The notes: generated by a model from the letters alone, not told the origin. Counted from the first letter of the stretch, positions 1 through 6,782 are shown. The stretch is 7,493 nucleotides of DNA from Rubrivivax sp. (GCA_004211235.1 SEEY01000176.1:1-7493); one strand, 5' to 3'. Made by a program: numbers and translations.

Positions 1-1
1 G

Positions 2-586
2 CCCTACAAGACGTTGTTCCCCGATGCCGAGGTCTGGGGCATCGACGTGGGCGGGCCGGTGGTGCGCTATGCCCACGCACGCGCTGCGGCGCTGGGCGTG
101 GACGTGAACTTCGCGCAGATGAACGCCGAGGAAACCGACTTCGCGGACGGCTACTTCGACCTGGTCGTCAGCCACATCCTGCTGCACGAGACCAGCGGCA
201 AGGCCATGCCGCGCATCGTGCGCGAGTGCCATCGGCTGCTGGCGCCGGGCGGCTATGTGATCCACGCGGACCTGCCGCCGTTCGACCTGATGAGCCCGTT
301 CACGCAGTTCATCCTCGACAACGAGACTTGGTACAACAACGAACCGTTCTGGGGTGCGATGAGAGAGATCGATCAGATCCAGCTGGCGGTCGACGCCGGC
401 TTCCCGGCCGACAGCGTGGCCTTCGCCACCGCGCCGATGGCCATCCTCGAATCCAGCGCCGAGGGCGCCGCCGGCTACACCGGCGACTCCACGGCCGCCG
501 TGGCCGACCGCGAGTTCACCGCCGGCGAGTTCGCCCCCGGTGGCGGCTGGGAAGTGCTCGTCGCGCGCAAGGCGGTGCAGGCATGA
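2..586 (+). CDS. Class I SAM-dependent methyltransferase, 5' truncated by window edge
   Basis: The frame is open from base 2 and gives 194 residues with no start inside the window. A TTG at 14 is an ordinary internal codon. The visible part fits the C-terminal two thirds of a Rossmann-fold methyltransferase. WGIDVGG has the acidic residue (Asp15 of the fragment) that ends beta-2 and would bind the SAM ribose. FDLVVSHILLHE (about residues 52-63) is the beta-4 motif, and LLAPGGYVIHADL (from about 79) is the beta-5 motif typical of Methyltransf_11/25 families. The glycine-rich SAM-binding motif I must lie upstream of the window. The C-terminal part, with aromatic-rich WYNNEPFWG, may shape the acceptor site. 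The stop overlaps the next start as ATGA (583-586), so translation is probably coupled to the following gene. The methyl acceptor is unknown; a small molecule is more likely than a protein or nucleic acid given the catabolic neighbours, but that is inference. Confidence 0.88.
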   Translation, partial: PYKTLFPDAEVWGIDVGGPVVRYAHARAAALGVDVNFAQMNAEETDFADGYFDLVVSHILLHETSGKAMPRIVRECHRLLAPGGYVIHADLPPFDLMSPFTQFILDNETWYNNEPFWGAMREIDQIQLAVDAGFPADSVAFATAPMAILESSAEGAAGYTGDSTAAVADREFTAGEFAPGGGWEVLVARKAVQA

Positions 587-939
587 GCGCCCCGAATCTG
601 AAGCCCCAGCGCCATGCGCGCGGCAAGCGCCCGCAGTTCTATGCCACGCCCGGCCTGGACGACGCGATGTCCATGATCATCGTGCTGGCCCAGGAACTGA
701 GCGTGCTGCGCGACCGCGTCGATGCCATTGAACGGGTCTCCGCCAGGCGCGGCATCGACCTCGCCAAGGAGATCGAATCGCTGGAGCTCGACCAGGCCGC
801 CCTCGACGCCCGCGAGCAGCAGCGCCAGCAGCTTTTCGAGCGCCTGTACTACGTGGCCCGCAAGGAAGCCGACGAGCTGGCGCAGGCCGACAGCAAGCAG
901 CGCTACGACCAGGTCATCGAAGAAACGGCGCAGCCATGA
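583..939 (+). CDS. Small predicted coiled-coil protein of unknown function (118 aa)
   Basis: I chose the ATG at 583 because it overlaps the methyltransferase stop by 4 bp and has a purine-rich AAGG about 10 nt upstream. The frame is open further upstream, but only as a shadow of the methyltransferase. The N-terminus is basic (KPQRHARGKRPQFY). A largely helical stretch follows (about residues 27-100) with heptad-like hydrophobic spacing, for example IIVLAQELSVLRDRVDAIE, and many Glu/Arg/Gln, consistent with a coiled coil. There is no signal peptide, membrane segment or catalytic motif. The RPQFY...MSMIIVLAQELSVLRDRVD pattern resembles small uncharacterised proteins I associate with similar accessory catabolic clusters in proteobacteria, but I know no function for them. 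Its end overlaps the monooxygenase start by ATGA (936-939). Being locked between methyltransferase and monooxygenase suggests a protein-protein role with one of them, such as a subunit or scaffold. This is speculative. Confidence 0.8.
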   Translation: MSAPNLKPQRHARGKRPQFYATPGLDDAMSMIIVLAQELSVLRDRVDAIERVSARRGIDLAKEIESLELDQAALDAREQQRQQLFERLYYVARKEADELAQADSKQRYDQVIEETAQP

Positions 940-2102
940 GCGCGCCCGTGCTGATCGCCGGCGCGGGCATCGCCGGCCTGTGCACGGCGCTGGGCCTGCT
1001 GCGCGCGGGTGTCCCGGTGCGCGTGCTCGAGGCGGCCGCGGAGCTGCGCGAAGTGGGTGCCGCCGTCTCGCTGGCGCCCAACGCCACCCGCGCGCTCGAC
1101 AGCCTCGGGGTCGGCGAAGCCCTGCGTGCCGCGTCCAACTGGCCGCAGCGCGCGGCGATGAAGCACTACCAGAGCGGCGCCGAGATGGCGGCCTATCCGA
1201 TGGGCCCGGAGATGGAACAGCGCTGGGGCAGCCCCTATCTGCAGCTGCTGCGCGCCGACCTGCACACGGTTCTGGTGGATGCGCTGCGCCGCCTCGACCC
1301 GACGGCCCTGCAGCTCGGCGCCCGCGTGCTGGGGGTGCGCCAGGACGGCCACTCGGTCACCGTCGACACGGCCGCCGGCAGCTTCACCGGCACCTGCCTG
1401 GTGGGCGCCGACGGCGTGCGCTCGGCCGTGCGCGCCGCCCTCTACGGCGACGGCGCGCCGGACTTCACCGGCTATGTCGCCTGGCGCGGCGTGGTGCCGA
1501 CCGACTCGCTGCGCAACGCCGACTTCACGCCCGACACCGCCGTCTTCCTCGGCCCCCAGCGCACGCGGTAGCGCAGCAGCGTGCGCGGCCACAGTGCCGT
1601 CAACGTGGTGGCTTTCGCGCGGGTCGACAGTTGGGCGGAGGAAGGCTGGTCCCTCCCGGCCGACCCGGCCGAACTGCGTGCCAGCTTTGCCGGCTGGCAC
1701 CCGGAGGCCGACGACATGATCGAAGGCCTGTGCCGGGCCGGCGCCTTCAAGTGGGGTCTGTTCGGCCGTGCGGCGCTGCCGCGCTGGCAGCAGGGGCGCG
1801 TCAGCCTGGTGGGAGACGCCGCCCACCCGATGCTGCCCTTCCTCGGCCAGGGCGCCGCGATGGCCATCGAAGACGGCGTGCTGATGGCCCGGGCACTGAT
1901 CCGTGGGCCTGACGTCGAATCGGCACTCGCCTGCTACGAGCGCATTCGCTACCCGCGCGCCACGAACACCGCCACCCGCGCCGATGCCCACGGCCTGCGC
2001 ATCCACCAGCATCTGGTGACGGCCTCGGCCGATGCGCCGGTACCGCGCGATGACTTCGCGGAGTTCGGCTTCGATGCGGCCACCACGCCGCTCGTGGCCT
2101 GA
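936..2102 (+). pseudogene. FAD-dependent monooxygenase (salicylate-hydroxylase-like), interrupted by in-frame TAG
   Basis: One reading frame of 388 codon positions matches the full length of group A flavoprotein hydroxylases (salicylate, 3-hydroxybenzoate or 6-hydroxynicotinate monooxygenase type), but codon 212 (1569-1571) is TAG. The N-terminal part holds the FAD dinucleotide motif GAGIAG (residues 9-14), an Arg/Glu-rich LREVGAAVSLAPNA segment, and the DG motif GADGVRS (from 157). The part after the stop holds VNVVAF, the GD motif GDAAHPMLPFLGQGAAMAIED (Asp294), and the C-terminal helices. Such enzymes use NAD(P)H and O2 to hydroxylate aromatic rings in the cytosol. Both halves stay in the same frame and look well conserved, so the lesion is recent, or is a sequencing or assembly error. 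As written the gene yields a 211-residue fragment. A GTG at 1581 could open a 173-residue second fragment, but it has no Shine-Dalgarno, and neither half could be a complete enzyme. Confidence 0.85.
1560..1586 (+). other. Lesion site in the monooxygenase: scrambled motif with amber stop
   Basis: Family members usually read roughly F-L-G-P-x-R-H-x-V-x-Y-P-V-R-G at this point. Here the frame reads FLGPQRTR-stop-RSSVRG, with the same number of codons but the wrong residues. If one C is added near 1563 and one C removed just before the GTG at 1581, the same DNA reads QRHAVAQQVRG. That removes the stop and restores the His and Val positions. The pattern fits a pair of compensating 1-nt indels better than a point nonsense mutation. 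Confidence 0.6.
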
Positions 2103-2111
2103 GGACTGTCC

Positions 2112-3164
2112 ATGCGCCTGCCCGTGCGACTGCCCTTCGCCCTGCCGGCCGCGCTGCTGCTGGCGTCCCTGTGCGCCGCGGCCCAGCCTGCACCGGCCGC
2201 AGAGGTGAAGACCACCCGCGTGCTGACCCGTGAATCCGTCATCGCCCGCTTTGCCGACGCGCAGTCGAAGTTCGTCGACGTGGACGGCGTCAACCTGCAC
2301 TACAAGGACGAGGGCAGCGGCCCGCCCATCCTGCTGATGCAGGGCACGCTGGGCGACCTGGCCGACTGGGACGGCTGGGCCGAACAGCTGGCCAGGCGCC
2401 ATCGCGTGCTGCGCTTCGACATGCCGGCCTTCGGCCTGAGCGGGCCGCTGCGCAGCGGCAACTACTCGGCCGACCGCATGCTGTCGCTGATCGACGCCTT
2501 CATGGACCAGATGGGCGTCGAGCGCTTCGCGATTGCCGGCACCTCCTACGGCGGCCTGGTGGCCTTCCGCTACGCCGCCACGCGCACCGACCGCATCACG
2601 GCGCTCATCCTCGCCAACTCGGCCGGCGTCGAGTACGGCAAGCGGCCGGCGCAGATCGCCACCGCCAGCCTGCCTGTGCCGCAGGCAGGCCCCGCCACGG
2701 CGCCCGCCCCTGCAGCGGCCTCCACGCCCGCAGGCGAGGCCCGCGCCAACATCTTCAACGACCCGGTCATCACCGCCGCCGACGTGGAGGTGAACCTCCG
2801 CCACGTGCTGGCCAACCCGGCCCTGGTCACGCCGCTCATGGTGGAGCGCAAGCTGGCCTTCACGAACATGCAGGGCCGGCTGGAGGAATCGCTGGCCGGC
2901 CGCAGGCTCTACGAACGTGGCGACCCGCTGCGCGTGCTGGCCCATGTGCGCGCACCGGCCCTCGTGCTGTGGGGCGCCGCGAACAAGGCGCTCGACCCCA
3001 AGACCGCCGACGCCTTCGTCCAAGCGCTGAAGAACGCCTGCAGCGCCGAACGCATCGTCTACGGCGACGCCGGCCACCTGCTGATCGTCGACAAGGCGGC
3101 GCAGAGCGCGGCCGATGCGATGGCCTTTCTCGAGCGCAACACGACGTGCCGCAGCAAGACCTGA
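2112..3164 (+). CDS. Exported alpha/beta hydrolase
   Basis: This is a 350-residue protein. The ATG at 2112 follows GAGGA (2101-2105) by 6 nt and lies 9 bp after the monooxygenase stop. Residues 1-24 form a signal peptide (two Arg, hydrophobic core, AAA before Gln25), so the enzyme probably acts in the periplasm. The mature part is an alpha/beta hydrolase fold: LMQGTLGDLADW is the oxyanion region, FAIAGTSYGG the nucleophile elbow with Ser145, and GDAGHLL the catalytic His322. The catalytic acid is normally the D of a WGxxD motif; here it reads WGAANKALDP, with Asn291 in that place and Asp295 four residues on. A Pro/Ala-rich stretch (about 188-212) sits where a cap or lid segment would enter and looks like a flexible insertion. 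Likely activities are ester, lactone or amide hydrolysis; meta-cleavage-product or N-formyl hydrolases are possible relatives. The substrate is unknown. Confidence 0.87.
   Translation: MRLPVRLPFALPAALLLASLCAAAQPAPAAEVKTTRVLTRESVIARFADAQSKFVDVDGVNLHYKDEGSGPPILLMQGTLGDLADWDGWAEQLARRHRVLRFDMPAFGLSGPLRSGNYSADRMLSLIDAFMDQMGVERFAIAGTSYGGLVAFRYAATRTDRITALILANSAGVEYGKRPAQIATASLPVPQAGPATAPAPAAASTPAGEARANIFNDPVITAADVEVNLRHVLANPALVTPLMVERKLAFTNMQGRLEESLAGRRLYERGDPLRVLAHVRAPALVLWGAANKALDPKTADAFVQALKNACSAERIVYGDAGHLLIVDKAAQSAADAMAFLERNTTCRSKT
2668..2690. repeat. Perfect inverted repeat inside the alpha/beta hydrolase gene
   Basis: GCCTGCCTG and CAGGCAGGC form a perfect 9-bp stem with a 5-nt loop (TGCCG). 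It lies at the start of the Pro/Ala-rich insertion and encodes part of LPVPQAG. It may simply reflect high GC content, or mark how the low-complexity insertion arose. Confidence 0.5.
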
Positions 3165-3167
3165 CCA

Positions 3168-3183
3168 CCTGATCTCCTGATCT
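3168..3183. repeat. 8-bp tandem duplication in the hydrolase-deacetylase spacer
   Basis: CCTGATCT occurs twice in direct succession, followed by CC, between the hydrolase stop and the deacetylase Shine-Dalgarno (AGGA, 3186-3189). It is a short tandem duplication of the slippage type. It changes the spacer length but not the ribosome binding site. No regulatory role is evident. Confidence 0.5.
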
Positions 3184-3197
3184 CCAGGAAACCCTTT

Positions 3198-4115
3198 ATG
3201 CATTACGACTACGTCCCCCTGCCCGAACGCCAGCCGCTGCGCTGGCCCGGCGACAAGCGCGTCGCGCTGTTCCTGACCATCAATCTCGAAACCTGGGACC
3301 TGATCAAGGACACCGACAAGCCCTACTACGCCGGCGGCCCGGCCATCCTGCCCGACACGCTGCCCGGCAACGTGCCGGACTTCCCCAACTACAGCTGGCG
3401 CGAGTACGGCCAGCGGGTCGGCGTGTGGCGCCTGTACGAGCTGTTCGACGAGATGGGCGTGAAGCCGGCCGTGACGATGAATGCGGTCACCGGCCTGCGC
3501 CGCACGGCGATGGTGACGGCGGCACTCAAGCGCGGCTGCGAAATCATTGCGCACAACTACGAGCAGGGCGAGCTGCTGACCAACTTCGCCGGCGACGTGG
3601 CCGCCGAGCGCGCCGTCATCGAGCGCACGCTGGAAGTCTATGAACAGACCTGCGGCCGCAAGGCGCAGGGCTGGCTGTCGTCCTCGCTGCGCGGCACGCT
3701 CAACACGGCGGACATCCTGGCCGAGAAGGGCCTGAAGTTCTACTGCGACCTGATGAACGATGACCAGCCCTACCTGGTGCAGACGCCGCACGGCCCCATC
3801 GTCTCGACGCCCTACTCCAACGAGATCAACGACTTCACGCTGCTGACCCGCCGCGGCCACACCACGGCCGAGTACCGCGACGTGTTGATCGAGGAGCTGA
3901 GCGTGCTGCATGACGAAGGCGCCAAGACCGGCCGCATCATGAACGTGGGCCTGCATCCGCACGTCAGCGGCCGCGCCTACCGCATCAGCGCGCTGCGCGA
4001 GTTCCTGGAGTTCGCCAAGTCGCTTCCCGGCGTGTGGTTCACCACCCGCGAGGAGGTGGCGAGCTGGTACCTGGAACACCACCACAAGCACATCACCCCG
4101 AGGGCGGGCGCATGA
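3198..4115 (+). CDS. Polysaccharide deacetylase family protein, PuuE-like
   Basis: This is a 305-residue cytosolic protein with no signal peptide. The ATG at 3198 follows AGGA by 8 nt. The NodB-type barrel is recognisable by VALFLTINLETW (Glu31), GCEIIAHNYEQGELL (His119), WLSSSLRGT, CDLMNDDQPY and GLHPHVSGRAYRI (His253). The order and the DDQPY and LHPxxxGR motifs place it with the PuuE (allantoinase-like) and related branch, not with chitin or peptidoglycan deacetylases. The classical NodB metal ligands are altered: the TFDD motif is TINLE, and the second His of H-x-x-x-H is Gln123. This fits members that hydrolyse C-N bonds of small cyclic amides or ureides rather than N-acetyl sugars. Allantoinase itself is not supported, since no other purine genes are near. 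Its stop overlaps the aldehyde dehydrogenase start (ATGA, 4112-4115), so the two are probably translationally coupled and work in one pathway. Confidence 0.85.
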   Translation: MHYDYVPLPERQPLRWPGDKRVALFLTINLETWDLIKDTDKPYYAGGPAILPDTLPGNVPDFPNYSWREYGQRVGVWRLYELFDEMGVKPAVTMNAVTGLRRTAMVTAALKRGCEIIAHNYEQGELLTNFAGDVAAERAVIERTLEVYEQTCGRKAQGWLSSSLRGTLNTADILAEKGLKFYCDLMNDDQPYLVQTPHGPIVSTPYSNEINDFTLLTRRGHTTAEYRDVLIEELSVLHDEGAKTGRIMNVGLHPHVSGRAYRISALREFLEFAKSLPGVWFTTREEVASWYLEHHHKHITPRAGA

Positions 4116-5626
4116 GCCTCGTCATCCCCGAGCTGCAAGCCAGCCACGCCGACACGCTGGCCTTCCTCGCGCGCGGCGACCATCCGATGCTGTTGGGCGG
4201 GCAGGGGGTGGCCGCCCGCTCCGGCCAATGGATGGAGGCCGTCAACCCGGCCACCGGCGCCGTGCTGGGCCGCTTCCCGGCCGGTGGCGCGGACGATGTC
4301 GACCTCGCCGTGCAGGCCGCACGCGACGCGTTCGAACAAGGCGCCTGGCCGGCCATGACGCCCGCCCAGCGCGCCAGGATCCTGTGGCGCGCGGGCGAGC
4401 TGATCGAGCAGCACATCGACGAGCTGTCGGAGCTGGAAACGCTGGACCAGGGCAAGCCGATCTGGGTCGGCCACTATGCCGAGATCCCGGGTGCGGCCGA
4501 GCAGTTCCGCTTCTTCGCCGGCCAGGCCCAGCGCATCGAGGGGCAGACCCTGCCGACCTCGATCAACTACCAGCCGCCCGGCAAGCAGGTGTTTGCCTAC
4601 ACGACCAAGGCGCCGGTCGGCGTGGTGGCGGCCATCGTGCCGTGGAACTCGCCGCTGGTGCTGACGGCGATGAAGCTGGCTCCGGCGCTGGCAGCCGGCT
4701 GCTGCGTCATCCTCAAGCCCGCCGAGGACACGTCCCTCACCGCGCTGCGCCTGGGCGAGCTGCTGCTCGAAGCCGGCCTGCCGCCCGGCGTGCTGAACAT
4801 CGTCACCGGCCGCGGCGACGTGGTGGGTGCGGCGCTGGCCGCGCATGCGGGCGTCGACAAGATCTCCTTCACCGGCTCCACGCAGGTGGGCCGCGCGGTG
4901 CTGGCGGCGGCCGGCGGCAACCTGAAGAAGGTGACGCTGGAGCTGGGCGGCAAGTCGCCCGTCATCGTCATGCCCGATGCCGACATGGATCTGGCCATCC
5001 CCGGCGCGGCCAATGCGATCTTCTTCAACACCGGCCAGGTCTGCGTGGCCGGCTCGCGGCTGTACGTGCACCGCAGCGTGTTCGACCAGGTGGTCAACGG
5101 CATCGCCGACATCGCCCGCGGCATGAAGCTGGGCCACGGCCTGGACGCGACCACGCAGATCGGCCCGGTCGTCAGCCGCAAGCAGGCCGACCGCGTCGCC
5201 AGCTATGTGCGCGACGCGCTGGCCGATGGCGCCCGCGCGCTGGTGGGCGGCCGTCAGCTCGGCCCCAACAACACCTTCATCGAGCCGACCGTGCTCGTCG
5301 ACGTGCGGCCCGACATGGCCTGCGTGCAGGAAGAGATCTTCGGCCCGGTGGTCGTCGCCACGCCGGTCGACTCGCTGGAAGAGGCGCTGGCCCTGGCGAA
5401 CGACTCCATCTACGGCCTGGCCGCCAGCATCTGGACGAGCGATTTGTCCACCGCGCATCGTGCGGCCGCGCGGCTGAAGTCCGGCACCGTGTGGATCAAC
5501 TGCCACCTGATGTTCGACGCCAGCCTGCCCATCGGCGGTGTGCGGCAGTCCGGCTGGGGCCGCGAGAGCGGCCAGGCCGCCGTCGACAACTTCCTCGAAC
5601 TCAAGACCGTCTGCGCGGTCATCTGA
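4112..5626 (+). CDS. NAD(P)+-dependent aldehyde dehydrogenase, phenylacetaldehyde-dehydrogenase-like
   Basis: This 504-residue protein has the usual length for the ALDH superfamily and oxidises an aldehyde to a carboxylate in the cytosol. The ATG at 4112 was chosen because it overlaps the previous stop and has GAGGG (4100-4104) 7 nt upstream; the frame is open further upstream only inside the deacetylase gene. All key residues are present: Asn179 in VPWNSPL, the coenzyme loop FTGSTQVGR (Gly255 region), the general base Glu277 in LELGGKSP, the nucleophile Cys311 in NTGQVCVAGSR, and Glu408 in EEIFGPV. The C-terminal WINCHLMFDASLPIGGVRQSGWGRE recalls phenylacetaldehyde and related aryl-aldehyde dehydrogenases (FeaB/StyD type), which favours a hydrophobic or aromatic aldehyde. 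Substrate assignment from the motif alone is weak. A late operon step that converts an aldehyde released by the upstream hydrolases is the natural reading. Confidence 0.95.
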   Translation: MSLVIPELQASHADTLAFLARGDHPMLLGGQGVAARSGQWMEAVNPATGAVLGRFPAGGADDVDLAVQAARDAFEQGAWPAMTPAQRARILWRAGELIEQHIDELSELETLDQGKPIWVGHYAEIPGAAEQFRFFAGQAQRIEGQTLPTSINYQPPGKQVFAYTTKAPVGVVAAIVPWNSPLVLTAMKLAPALAAGCCVILKPAEDTSLTALRLGELLLEAGLPPGVLNIVTGRGDVVGAALAAHAGVDKISFTGSTQVGRAVLAAAGGNLKKVTLELGGKSPVIVMPDADMDLAIPGAANAIFFNTGQVCVAGSRLYVHRSVFDQVVNGIADIARGMKLGHGLDATTQIGPVVSRKQADRVASYVRDALADGARALVGGRQLGPNNTFIEPTVLVDVRPDMACVQEEIFGPVVVATPVDSLEEALALANDSIYGLAASIWTSDLSTAHRAAARLKSGTVWINCHLMFDASLPIGGVRQSGWGRESGQAAVDNFLELKTVCAVI

Positions 5627-5640
5627 CCGCCCCATTTTTT
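5615..5640 (+). terminator. Possible weak intrinsic terminator/attenuator overlapping the ALDH stop
   Basis: GCGGTC (5615-5620) and GACCGC (5625-5630) form a 6-bp stem with loop ATCT, followed after CCCA by six T (5635-5640). The second stem arm contains the last bases of the TGA stop. The stem is short and the T-run is offset by 4 nt, so termination would be partial at best. A ribosome finishing the aldehyde dehydrogenase would cover the hairpin, which would link read-through to translation. Confidence 0.4.
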
Positions 5641-5655
5641 CCGGAGATCACCGAC

Positions 5656-6615
5656 ATGAAACCCACCGACATCGACCGGCGCGGCGCGCTGCGCCTGGCC
5701 GCACTGGCGGGCGCCACCGTGGCCGGCGCTGGCTGCGCCAGCACCGCACCGGCTCCGGCCCGCCGGCCACTCGCCTTCAACGACCCGATCTGGAACCGCG
5801 AGGTCTCGGCGCGCCTGGAAGCCAGCGCCGACCCGAAGAAGTTCGTCTACGGCGCCGTGTCCGGCGTGGTGGCCGGCGTGCGCGACGGCGAGAAAGTGCG
5901 CCCGCTGATGCGCTTCGAGGTGTTCAGCACCATCCGCGTGGTGCGCATGGCCGATGGCAACTACCAGCGTCTGTGCCGCGAAGTGGTGTTCTACCGCAGC
6001 CTGGAAACCGGGCAGCTGATGGACGAGTGGGACAACCCATACACCGGCGAACGGGTCAAGGTGGTGGACGTGGCGAACGACCCCTACAACTACGTCATCG
6101 CCGACCATTTTCCGCAGCCGCCGAGCTACGGCGGGCTGAACAAGGAAACGCGCCCGCCGCGCCCCTACATCCGCAACTGGAGCCTGCTGGACGCCGACAC
6201 CGTGGGGCTGGAGTCGGACATCCACCTGCTCTACCCCAGCGCCATGCAGCCGGAACAATGGCCGCGTGAATCGCCCGGCAAGATGACGCGCGTGTCGGAG
6301 ATGTTCCGCTACGTCATCCGCCGCAGCGACCTGGAAGACCCGACGCTGGACCACATCCCCTACCAGGGCGTGTGGAACCGCGTGACGCCCTGGCTGCCCT
6401 GGATGCTGATGGACCAGGCGCCCGGCCACATCATCTACACCGGCACCATGTCGGCTCGGGAGACGATGGATTTCCACCCCAAGGACGTGATCGAGCGCGT
6501 CAAGGCACGCCACGCCAGGTACCTGGTGGCACCCGACAAGGTCGAAGGGCCGAGCCTGTCCAGCCTGGAGCGCTACGCGCATGACCAGAAGCCGGCGCCC
6601 CCCCGAACAAAGTGA
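5656..6615 (+). CDS. DUF1838 family protein with Tat-like signal
   Basis: This is a 319-residue protein. The ATG at 5656 follows GGAG (5643-5646) by 9 nt. The frame is open far upstream, but only as a shadow of the aldehyde dehydrogenase. The N-terminus has a twin arginine (DRRGALRLAALAG, Arg8-Arg9) and a hydrophobic segment ending in GAGC at Cys27. This suggests Tat export, possibly as a lipoprotein, although Gly at -3 is not a classical lipobox. The mature part is Trp-, Tyr- and Pro-rich (WNREVSARLE, FYRSLETGQLMDEWDNPYTGE, YRSDL-like and MSARETMDFHPKDV segments) and matches my knowledge of the uncharacterised DUF1838 family. Members tend to sit in accessory catabolic clusters of proteobacteria and have no established reaction. 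Late W/P-rich segments such as VTPWLPWMLMDQAPGHIIY suggest a hydrophobic ligand pocket, but this is inference. It lies 29 bp after the aldehyde dehydrogenase and is probably cotranscribed with it. Confidence 0.82.
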   Translation: MKPTDIDRRGALRLAALAGATVAGAGCASTAPAPARRPLAFNDPIWNREVSARLEASADPKKFVYGAVSGVVAGVRDGEKVRPLMRFEVFSTIRVVRMADGNYQRLCREVVFYRSLETGQLMDEWDNPYTGERVKVVDVANDPYNYVIADHFPQPPSYGGLNKETRPPRPYIRNWSLLDADTVGLESDIHLLYPSAMQPEQWPRESPGKMTRVSEMFRYVIRRSDLEDPTLDHIPYQGVWNRVTPWLPWMLMDQAPGHIIYTGTMSARETMDFHPKDVIERVKARHARYLVAPDKVEGPSLSSLERYAHDQKPAPPRTK

Positions 6616-6782
6616 GCCCCTCGCCCATCCTCGCGTCGCTGAACGCGAGCGAGTCTGGTCGGTCCCCCGGGGGGACGGCGATGCTTGCGGCATGGTGCCG
6701 CAAGCACATCGCCATGGCGGGCCGGGTTGGGAGCGGCCCGGCGCTCGGCCCGATACGTCGGGACACACCACGGACCTCAGAT
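6616..6782. other. Intergenic region dense in inverted repeats
   Basis: This 167-bp gap has no convincing coding sequence. It holds a series of hairpins: TCGCT/AGCGA (6636-6652), GTCCCC/GGGGAC (6662-6676), the long stem at 6677-6713, CGGGCCG/CGGCCCG (6718-6740), and CCCGA/TCGGG (6749-6762). None is followed by a T-run, so a classical intrinsic terminator is not supported. I see no clear -35/-10 pair for the downstream gene, and only a weak GGA (6772-6774) before its ATG. Candidate roles are a REP-like repetitive element, a Rho-linked or RNA-stabilising structure, or a 5' leader of the serine hydrolase gene. Confidence 0.6.
6677..6713. repeat. Strong 16-bp hairpin (REP-like candidate)
   Basis: GGCGAT plus GCTTGCGGCA (6677-6692) pairs with TGCCGCAAGC (6696-6705) plus ATCGCC (6708-6713). 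The loop is TGG and the only irregularity is a 2-nt bulge (AC, 6706-6707). The 10-bp inner stem is perfect. It directly abuts a second GC palindrome (6662-6676), giving the arrangement often seen in repetitive extragenic palindromes. Only one copy lies in the window, so dispersal cannot be judged here. Confidence 0.65.

Noticed and set aside
1581..2102. Independent 173-aa gene starting with GTG after the amber stop
   Set aside because: It is the C-terminal half of the monooxygenase in the same frame, has no ribosome binding site, and lacks the N-terminal FAD motif.
903..4091. 1062-codon open frame on the minus strand
   Set aside because: It lies antisense to four well-recognised genes in GC-rich DNA, where such frames stay open by codon bias. 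Its translation is Arg/Gly/His/Gln/Val-rich and shows no domain.
4034..4111. Upstream start for the aldehyde dehydrogenase
   Set aside because: It would add 26 residues inside the deacetylase gene. The ATG at 4112 has an ATGA overlap and a GAGGG ribosome binding site.
3977..5635. 552-codon minus-strand open frame
   Set aside because: It is the antisense shadow of the aldehyde dehydrogenase, with no recognisable motif and His/Arg/Gly-rich composition.
4228..5655. Long upstream extension of the DUF1838 frame, which would suggest a fusion
   Set aside because: The extension overlaps the aldehyde dehydrogenase in another frame and is low-complexity Arg/Gly-rich. The ATG at 5656 has a Shine-Dalgarno and starts a proper signal sequence.
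6616..6782. Promoter or intrinsic terminator in the intergenic gap
   Set aside because: I could not find a convincing -35/-10 pair, and no hairpin there is followed by a run of T.
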